Assembly: GCA_029448655.1 (NCBI GenBank)
Contig: JACCLO010000006.1
Span: 3,410,001-3,474,000, forward strand
Length of the DNA stretch: 64,000 nt
Direction of reading: 5' to 3'
Source of the DNA: Wolfiporia cocos
Lineage: Eukaryota > Basidiomycota > Agaricomycetes > Polyporales > Phaeolaceae
Part shown: positions 56,997 through 64,000 of the stretch, in pieces
Position numbering within the stretch: the first letter of the stretch is position 1
Layout of the letters: every line of letters starts with the position of its first letter
Position numbers and translations under genes: made by a program
Notes under the pieces: generated by a model
What the model was told of the DNA's origin: nothing
Database searches by the model: none
What the model saw: the letters and a program-made list of their open reading frames with translations, nothing else

Positions 56997-57557
56997 TTAT
57001 GCGGTCTAGCCCGGAACGCGGATCAACACGCCATCATGAGCAGGAACAGTTGCACTCACCGCCTCCTTGAGATATGTAACAAGGTCGTTGCGGTCCTTCT
57101 CCTTCTTCAGACCAGCGAATGCCATCTTGGTACCAGGGATGTACTGTGGAAGCGATTTAGATTGAGCTCACGGAGCGCACGTCGTGACGTGTCAGACGCA
57201 CCTTTTTGGGGTTCTCGAGGTACTCGAACAGAGTCTCCTCGCTCCATGTAACACCCTTGTTGACGTTGGCGGCGGTGTATGAGTAGCCCTCGGCCTGGCC
57301 GGATTTGCGGCCGAAGATACTACAGACGAAGCAAAGCAGTCAGCCTCTGGCCGCACAACGCACAGAAAGGGTAGCAACTCACCCATGGAGGTTAGGGCCG
57401 ACCTTGTTGGGCTCGCCCGCACCAAGAGTGTGGCACTGAGCGCAACGGGTCTTGAACAGACCAGCACCCTTGCCTGCGTCACCTGTAATTCAACCGCGTC
57501 AGGCACACCGCGCATCCCGCCTGCGCATCGCGGCCACACACCTTGTTGGAAGGGCAT
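56997..57557 (-). CDS. CYC1: Cytochrome c
   Basis: Electron carrier of the mitochondrial intermembrane space between complexes III and IV. Five exons (57,542-57,557; 57,383-57,482; 57,202-57,319; 57,060-57,143; 56,997-57,005) join to exactly 108 codons. The heme attachment site is [11 protein letters not shown] (CxxCH). The canonical body follows: [40 protein letters not shown], and the axial Met in [10 protein letters not shown]. The first exon codes only five complete residues (MPFQQ) and the last adds two residues plus the stop (TA*). All introns are short GT-AG. Confidence 0.97.
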
Positions 57558-57718
57558 GTCTAATGTCTAGAAGTCGTGAAGTAGGATATAATAGATTAGG
57601 ATTAGCTGGAGGAGGAGATCCAGAGACGTTGCTCGAGGCAGAGTTGGAGGTGCCCTGTTACGTCGAAATTTTGGTTATAAGGGCGCCAGAAACCGGTTCT
57701 CCCCGGTGGGCGGCTCAG

Positions 57719-57723
57719 CCAAT
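57719..57723 (+). promoter_or_regulatory. CCAAT box in the CYC1/DSN1 intergenic region
   Basis: agCCAATca lies about 160 bp upstream of the cytochrome c start codon and about 370 bp upstream of DSN1. CCAAT is bound by the Hap2/3/5 (NF-Y) complex, a known activator of respiratory genes in fungi. Regulation here is inferred. Confidence 0.5.
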
Positions 57724-58090
57724 CACAGGCGGCCGATTCCGTCCGCTCGCATGACGCCCCGTGGGAGGTCTCGGCCACCCTCCGAGAGAGCGGACCGCCG
57801 AAGGGACAGCCCCGGCCGGGACGGCGTCAATGTAGGCGCGCGAGAGCGACGCATCACGTGCCATGCGCGAGTCTGTTGATCGCCTGAATGTGGGAAATGC
57901 GTTCGGACTCCGCTCGCTGCGTTTGTTTTGCGCCGTCGCTGTCGCGCGCGCGTCGGTGAACGCGTTACTCGTCCTCCGCGCACCTTCCCCATCGGCCTCA
58001 CTTACACAACACACACGTGACACAGCACTACCCGCACGATACATGCATGGCAGCGGACTGTCCTCCCAGACTGTAACAGTGCAAGTCGAG

Positions 58091-60130
58091 ATGATACCCG
58101 CCCATTCGCAGCCCTCCTCGTCCAAGCGAAAGGGAACGGAGGACAACAACCCGCTTGCCAACACCAGCAAGAGGACGAAGAAGGAGGTGTGTGGCTGAGT
58201 CATGTTTGCACGTGGACTCTATGAACCAGCTGTTCCAGGCATCCGCGAAGACGGTCAAGCGAAAACGTACGTGTAATCCGCGCGAATAACGCGTTTCCGC
58301 CGCTCACTCGTCTGGCAGTCAATGGCGAGGAACAGCCTGGCGGCCTGGTCATTGTCCGCGCCCCATCGGCGCGTCCCTGGGACGCGCAGGGGAACGACAC
58401 CGTCCCTCCGGAACCCCAGCCACGAGCCACATCACACCCTCCATCCAGCCAGTCGCAACGGCCACATCCAACCGAGCCTCCCAATCAGCCCGCTAAGAAG
58501 TTCAGAGCAGATGGCAGCACCACCTCCGCTCGCCAGCTCGCGAAGGGCAAGGATAGAGCGCTGCCGCCCTCTATACAGGAGGAGCCTGAGATCGATGAGG
58601 ATGTTCGGCAGATGCAGACCGAGGCGGATGCGCTCCGGCGTAAGTCACAGGCAGCAGCAAATAGCGTGGGCACGCTTGACCAGGCCCTGCACTTCCCGCC
58701 TCCGCGGGGTAGCCGACAGCAGCACGGTCCACCATCGCAGCAGCGTGTTCACGATGCTGCGATGCCACTGCCTCTGTCAGAAAGCCCAGCAATCGAGCGG
58801 AACAGATTCATGCGGGAGGGCTCGAACCATCGGCGGAAGAGGTCGCTCAGCCGCGGTAAGCGCATCAGCTCCAGCTATGAAACCACAGGCGTTATCTGTA
58901 GGTGTTCTCTCCTCGCCGTTTGCGCGTGATGTTCACTCGCAACAGCCTATCCCCATACCTCAGTACCTATCGCTAGCTTCCACAAACACATTGACGGCGA
59001 CATTCCAGAACCTGCACGCGCCCGCCAACTCCTGATCTGGTGCTCTGACCGCGCCATGAGCGAACAAACAGAACGGTTGCAACAAGGATCGTCGTCGAAA
59101 CCAGGACAGTCAAACAAGCCTGGGAAGGATCCTCCACCACTGTCTCCACAAGCCGCGCAGCTATTGAAACGCGCGCAGGAGGCGGTGATCCAGATGCTCG
59201 CGCAGAAGAAGATTGACACTAATGTGTATGGCGCGGAGGATAAACGAGATCCAGCGATACCTAGGAAAGAGAACGAACAGAATGTGAAGAACCGAGCGCG
59301 TGAGCTCAAATTCAACGCTCACATTCAGCGGTACGTGACGCAAGTAGCGGCAAGGTAGAACTTCATGCCCATGAGTGTCAAAACTAGGTCGAGGGCGGAG
59401 GATGACTCCTGGCTGGAGGTGACGCGCCACTACAACGCGTATCGCCAAGAGATACTAGCTGAGCTGAACACGGCGGCATCTGCGAAGGCGAAGGGCAAGC
59501 AAAGAGCTTCTGCAGATCAGGTGGAGGAGTGGGATGTGGAAGAACGGAGCCTGCCAAAACATTTCCGGGGTAGCACCAATCTGGACCTTGCTCGTCAGGT
59601 AACCGGGGCGGAGGCTCGCAAGAAAGGCGCTCTAAATACTCGATTAGAGAGTTTGGAGTACACGGTATGTTGGCGTATTATATATGGCCACAGCAACTGT
59701 TTAATATCAGCAGATGGATCGCCTCCTTGCCATCACGAACTCAGCGCTGGAAACAACCGAAACGGCGGAAATGGATCTCGATCGTCGTTTCGCACTCCTC
59801 AATATCTCCCTCACTACTCGCTCCCAGCCGGTGCCTTCGACATTGCCCCCTGCCGCTGGGGCCCTGTCTACATATCTACCTCCAAGCCTGTCTCGCCCCC
59901 CTCCGACGACCGATCCGCAGGACCTTCTGCGCGCGCTGTCTCGCATCGACGCCTCGCGGCCGCAAAACCAAGTGGGCGATGCTGCAAGGCGCGCCATCCG
60001 AGAGGTGCAGCGCGCCACAGACGCGCCAGGCGGCATGGCAGAGCGGCGCCTCACGGGCGTGCCGCCCCCTACTCCACGAAAGCCACCAGGGACGCCTCGG
60101 AGGGCGGGAACGCCAGGGCGAGGGCGGTGA
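58091..60130 (+). CDS. DSN1: Kinetochore protein Dsn1/Mis13 (MIND complex)
   Basis: Member of the Mis12/MIND complex that links centromeric chromatin to the Ndc80 complex. Six exons, about 58,091-58,186; 58,230-58,266; 58,319-58,897; 58,946-59,330; 59,388-59,664; 59,714-60,130; 596 codons. The N-terminal third is Pro/Ser-rich and disordered. The Mis13/Dsn1 domain starts at ESPAIERNRFMREG and has the basic-serine motif RRKRSLSRGKRISSSYETTG, which in this family is an Aurora B target. Next come SFHKHIDGDIPEPARARQLL and a long coiled-coil region (WLEVTRHYNAYRQEI, AEMDLDRRFALLN). A Pro-rich tail ends at 60,130. An upstream in-frame Met exists, so the start is not certain. Confidence 0.9.
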
Positions 60131-60630
60131 GGGTGTGCGGGACCTGCCCGCACTGGACTTGGGATTTGGTCAGTATATATTTTGGGTTAGCTCGGATCCG
60201 GTTCGTTGTGCCTCGGTCCCCGGTCGATTTGTCGCTCTGGCTGCTTCCATCTTCACTTCGTGCGTCCACCCAGATCTGCTGTCTGTATTCGCCGGCGCTC
60301 GCCTGCTGTACTCCCCCCACTAGGGGCGGTATAGACCTATACATAACGTACTACTCGTCTCTGGATATCACCTAACATCTCCCGTGCACAGTCTGGAATT
60401 GTAGCGAGTAATTGTAGCGATACCGAGTGCTTGATAGGATAGCTCATGGCTCTGCCTCCGGACCTCTTCTCTCCTTCCGAGGACACAGCCATTCCCCCAC
60501 GCCATTGAGCGCTCCGAGCTTGCTGTGATCGTCGTCATTCACGCGCGCAGCACGCATGGCGTGAAACCCGCCGTGGTCGCTAACGCTGCTCCACAACTCT
60601 GCCTACTACCCCCCGCACCGCGTCGTGGGC
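60131..60630. other. Intergenic between DSN1 and the DHHC gene
   Basis: Contains the putative DHHC promoter, including a duplicated attgtagcga near 60,400-60,420. No gene seen. Confidence 0.4.
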
Positions 60631-62119
60631 ATGATTTGCGCAAGGCAGGTCTTCCGCTGCTTCAGGTGCTTCGAGCGCGCTGCCGACAAGCTCACCGGCG
60701 CCGCGGGGCCGCTCTTCGTCGCTCTCGGTGTGATCCTGCTCTCGGGGGGCGCCTTCTTCTTCTGTGCGTGTCCACGCGCTGTGTGCGCAGTTTGCCGTAT
60801 TGATGAGCTGATGGTAAACAGTCGAGGTCATACAGCCAACCGTGCCGCTCCGTTGGGCGTCGACGCCGGTTTGCGTCCTCATCGCGTTCAACCTGTTCAT
60901 GCACTACTACTGGGTGTGCACGGTGCCCCCTGGCTTCGCATCAGACCCGCCACAGCCCAAGCAGTCCGGGCTCATGTGGGCGAAGAAAAGGCGGAGTGCG
61001 AGGCTTCGGGCCCTGACCGGTGTCCAGTGGTCCAACGAAGTGAACATCACGAAGGCAGCCATGACGCGGTGTCGGAAGTGCCAGATTATGAGACCTGAGG
61101 TAAGTGTATACGTGTGTTTCTTGATGTTCCGGGAAGCTGATGGAATGACCTGCGGAGAGGTCACATCATTGTCGGATATGCAATCGCTGCGTGCTCAAGT
61201 ATGACCACCACTGCCCAGTGCGTACACCTAGTGTGATTCGATCTTCATATTGCAGACCCTGATGAGGATTTAGTGTATGCCACAACCCTGATGCGTCCGC
61301 TCGGTCTGACAAGAATGTCACAGGGATCAACCAATGCGTGGGTCTACACAACGAACGGCACTTTGTCCTGTTCCTGTTCGTGTCTCTCAGCGTCTGAATC
61401 GCCCTGGACATTGGCGCTCTTACGTGGGCATTATAGAGTGTTTCTCTCAATGTCGACTTTCTTCTACGCGCTCTTTGGCTGGCCTCACTTTTTCGCCGCG
61501 CTTGGCTGGTACGGTGTGAGTCACTGAATCCTGCGTATCTACTACACTCGCTGAATCGACGCTTGCGTAGGACGCCTGGACACATTGGTCACCCCAGATC
61601 CCATTCATCGCGCTGTATATCCTCTCGGCTATCATGTGCTTTGCTGTGACCATCATGACGAGCTGGCATATATGGAGCCTGGCGCAAGCTGAGACGTCGG
61701 TCGAGTCGCAGGACAATGAGCAGTACCGCAAGACTGCGAAGGCACGCGGGGAGGTATGCATTTACGGATGTGCTACTAAATGTGCAATTTACTGAGGGAC
61801 GCGTCAGACGTTTGAAAACTCGTATGACCTGGGGTAAGTCGTGCTTCAGCCGACGTTTGGGCGTGTTCAAACCGCCGTATAGGAAGCGCAAGAACCTCGA
61901 GCTGTTCTTTAACGTCGGGAGGGACGGATAGTGAGTCGACATTCTGACATCATCTATAAGGGTCTACTGATGCTTTTAAGTCCGTTGTACACTCTGCTAT
62001 TCCCATTCCGCATCGAGGCATACACGGACGGACACTCGTGGGCGCGCAGACCAGGGTTCGAGCGGCACCGCGGTGTCAGGGAGGGAGAGGAGCTGACCGA
62101 CGACGATTACGAGGATTGA
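60631..62119 (+). CDS. DHHC-type palmitoyltransferase (Pfa3/Pfa-like)
   Basis: Integral membrane S-acyltransferase. Nine exons from 60,631. Two N-terminal membrane segments ([17 protein letters not shown] and [17 protein letters not shown]) precede the Cys-rich domain [20 protein letters not shown], which ends in the catalytic DHHC (KYDHHCP). After [16 protein letters not shown] come two more membrane segments ([37 protein letters not shown]). The TTxE-like region ([11 protein letters not shown]) and the C-terminal [20 protein letters not shown] finish the protein. The intron just after DHHCP allows either a short or a longer linker, so the usual Trp after DHHCP seems replaced. Which of the fungal Pfa paralogues it is cannot be fixed. 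Confidence 0.9.
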
Positions 62120-62611
62120 CCGATAGATCCCCTTGCATTTGCAACATCTTCAGTATTTGGTGAGTCTGGTTTTCTTTGCTGTTTCATGGTGCACGCTATG
62201 ATGATAGCTTGCCGGGGCCATATGACCCTTCGGAGAGCTCCTATCCTTGTGGACGGGCGTGTTCTCGGGAAGAGGATTGATCAATGTCCGGCGTATGCGC
62301 ATGCACTAGTGTAGCGCTATACTGAAACTCAGATGCTCTAACTCGGTCCACCACCAGGAGCACCGCTGACGATTCCCCTTTGCAGAGCCACAAGCATTAC
62401 GGGCACCGATAATTTTCTCATCCATAAATATATCGCGCTCTCTTAGCCGCGCATGGACACACACGTAACATCGCTCACGGCTCGCGTCGACACGCCGCCT
62501 ATGGTTTGTAACGCGCCACGCCTCTTACGCTTCACACGTTCGGTCTGAGAAGGGATAACATATGTAAGAGCAACGTTAACACTCTCGAAACGCGTGGCAG
62601 GTATAATGCTA
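62120..62611. other. Intergenic between the DHHC gene and NAT3 (tail to tail)
   Basis: Both genes end here; presumed 3' UTRs. No further gene. Confidence 0.4.
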
Positions 62612-63387
62612 CTATGATACATCGTGTGCGCTCACCACAATCTCCCGTCCGTTCGTTCGGACAGACCGCCGCATAGGATCCCGCGACAGCGGTTTTCGCA
62701 TATCTACCCACCGATAAGCATCGCTCCACATACAAAGACACAAAAAGGTAGAACGTACCGAACGCGTCCTCCTCGTCTTGCGCCGTCCTGCCCAGCCCCA
62801 AGCTGCCGTAGTACTCCCTTACCCGCCTGAACACGCTGTACCCGAGCCCCTCGTACATGCCAATGGCGATGTTGTTCGTGCAGCGCACGTAGAGGTCGAC
62901 GAAGAACGCGCGATAGCTCTCGTCCGAGACCTGCTCGAGATGGCTCATCATTTTGCGCGCGAGGCCGAGGCGGCGATACTCGGGCGCGACCGAGAGCGCG
63001 GTGACGTGCCCGTGCCATTCCAACCCGGCGCCTTCGGCTTTACCGAGCACTGTGTGGGATTGAAATGCGGTTACGTGGCCGAAGTGCATGGGGACGGAGG
63101 ATGGACGCACTGTATCCCATCATGCGCCCGTTTGGTGATTCCTGCACCGAGCAGAGGTCTGGCCATCTCGCGAGGTAGCTTAGGTAGAAGTTGATGCCAT
63201 ACTAGCCCCAGCACAAACAAGTGAGTTGGCAAGAGTGCAGCACAGTCTCTGCAGCACGCACAGTCTCTGTCCACAAGTCCAAGTTACTACACACATTAGC
63301 GGAGTTTGTGGGCCGCCGGCAGACACAAGCTTACATGTGGTTGAACTTGAAAAGATCAGTGGCTCTGAAGGGGCGGTGTACGCTCAT
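62612..63387 (-). CDS. NAT3: NatB N-terminal acetyltransferase catalytic subunit (Naa20/Nat3)
   Basis: Co-translationally acetylates N-termini starting Met-Asp/Glu/Asn/Gln on the ribosome. Five exons, about 63,335-63,387; 63,262-63,286; 63,111-63,201; 62,759-63,049; 62,612-62,703, total 183 codons, the usual Naa20 length. Starts MSVHRPFRATDLFKFNHINL; then YLSYLARWPDLCSVQE. The GNAT core is HGHVTALSVAPEYRRLGLAR with the acetyl-CoA-binding RRxGLA loop, then FVDLYVRCTNNIAIGMYEGL. The exon 5 splice restores the family C-terminus DMRKPLSRD followed by NGREIVVSAHDVS. Confidence 0.95.
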
Positions 63388-64000
63388 AGTATGTGTGGCC
63401 TTGACCGGAGAGTAGCAGGAGGGCGGGAAGAGGAGATGACGAAGCGAGTGCTTGTCGCACCTGCCAATGAGGCGCCCGGGATTTCGCGGAGGTCGCGTCG
63501 ATCTAGATCGTGTCATGTGGCACACAACCTAAGTCATGGACTTTTGCGTGTCTCCTCGCGTTAAAAATTCTTGAACACATCGACTTCTTGCTCTTCGAAG
63601 CTCATAATCTCTCCCTGCTCCTTGTGTGATCAGAATTATTATCGAGCACACTCCACTACATCATTCGTAGTTGCGCAATCATTAGTTTGACCCATCGGAC
63701 TCACGAAGGCGGCGTGCGCTTTCATGCGGCACCAGACCTGCTTTACAAAGACTACCAGAGCTACCCGATCCAGCCCGTACGAGTTGCTATTGTCCTGTCA
63801 AAATCCCGACTCATGTGTTGCAGTAGGCAGTAGTCTTTGGTTCCAGGTTCAATACATACAATATATCCATCTTATGCTACATACTAATGACCTGACACAT
63901 GCGATCATTCTACAAAGCTATGAGATGTGAGCAGCTGATAAATGTCATGAATAGTCACATTCCCATCATGTAGAATCGTCACGGTTGGTCTGGGATTATA
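63388..64000. other. Intergenic region at the window edge
   Basis: NAT3 promoter side; no further gene can be supported before the window ends. Confidence 0.4.

Overview
The window is nuclear DNA from a filamentous basidiomycete, most likely an Agaricomycete. Protein-coding genes have many short introns (about 50-60 bp, GT-AG). The recognisable proteins (galactokinase, indoleamine 2,3-dioxygenase, Ypi1, TFIIF beta, cytochrome c, Dsn1/Mis13, DHHC acyltransferase, NatB catalytic subunit) are fungal. The repeats include a Ngaro-type tyrosine-recombinase retrotransposon and a chromodomain Ty3/gypsy element, both common in Agaricomycetes. Exon joins were made by eye, so individual boundaries may be off by a base.

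Two halves are visible. Positions 1-32,500 are almost entirely mobile DNA. They hold an inverted-repeat element (1-546), a fragment that may come from a coiled-coil STAND/MLKL-like gene (about 1,063-1,722) and a structurally complete Ngaro element (2,180-7,940) with A1-ORFs-B1-A2-B2 split direct repeats. A poorly resolved repeat region follows (7,941-12,431). Next comes a deep stack of nested insertions in the remains of an F-box gene. A solo LTR (12,432-16,360) holds two long-inverted-repeat elements, and one of these holds another solo LTR. A second stack starts with a non-coding LTR element (16,500-31,187). Its 3' LTR is split by a terminal-inverted-repeat element (19,491-31,177). That element carries a solo LTR (20,352-21,471) and a 9.2-kb Ty3/gypsy element (21,911-31,063), whose reverse transcriptase is broken by yet another solo LTR (25,940-26,533). 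Target-site duplications (TSDs) can be read for all nine of these insertions.

Positions 32,800-64,000 are mostly host genes. Galactokinase, an MFS vitamin/anion transporter (possibly damaged), three tandem paralogues of a 2-oxoglutarate/Fe(II) oxygenase with one shared 11-exon plan, and a MYND zinc-finger gene occupy 32.8-48.1 kb. After a gene-poor gap (48.1-51.6 kb) comes a compact housekeeping block: indoleamine 2,3-dioxygenase (+), YPI1 (+), TFIIF beta (-), cytochrome c (-), DSN1/MIS13 (+), DHHC palmitoyltransferase (+) and NatB subunit NAA20 (-). Cytochrome c and DSN1 diverge from one intergenic region of about 530 bp that contains a CCAAT box.

The most unusual observations are: (i) two nested long-TIR elements that share a TSD(7)-N9-CAGTCA layout at all four ends, one of them with a tRNA-like pol III head in each arm; (ii) an 11-nt LTR/primer-binding-site complementarity that covaries between the gypsy element and its non-coding relative, pointing to Tf1/sushi-type self-priming; and (iii) a complete dUTPase domain fused upstream of the gypsy protease.
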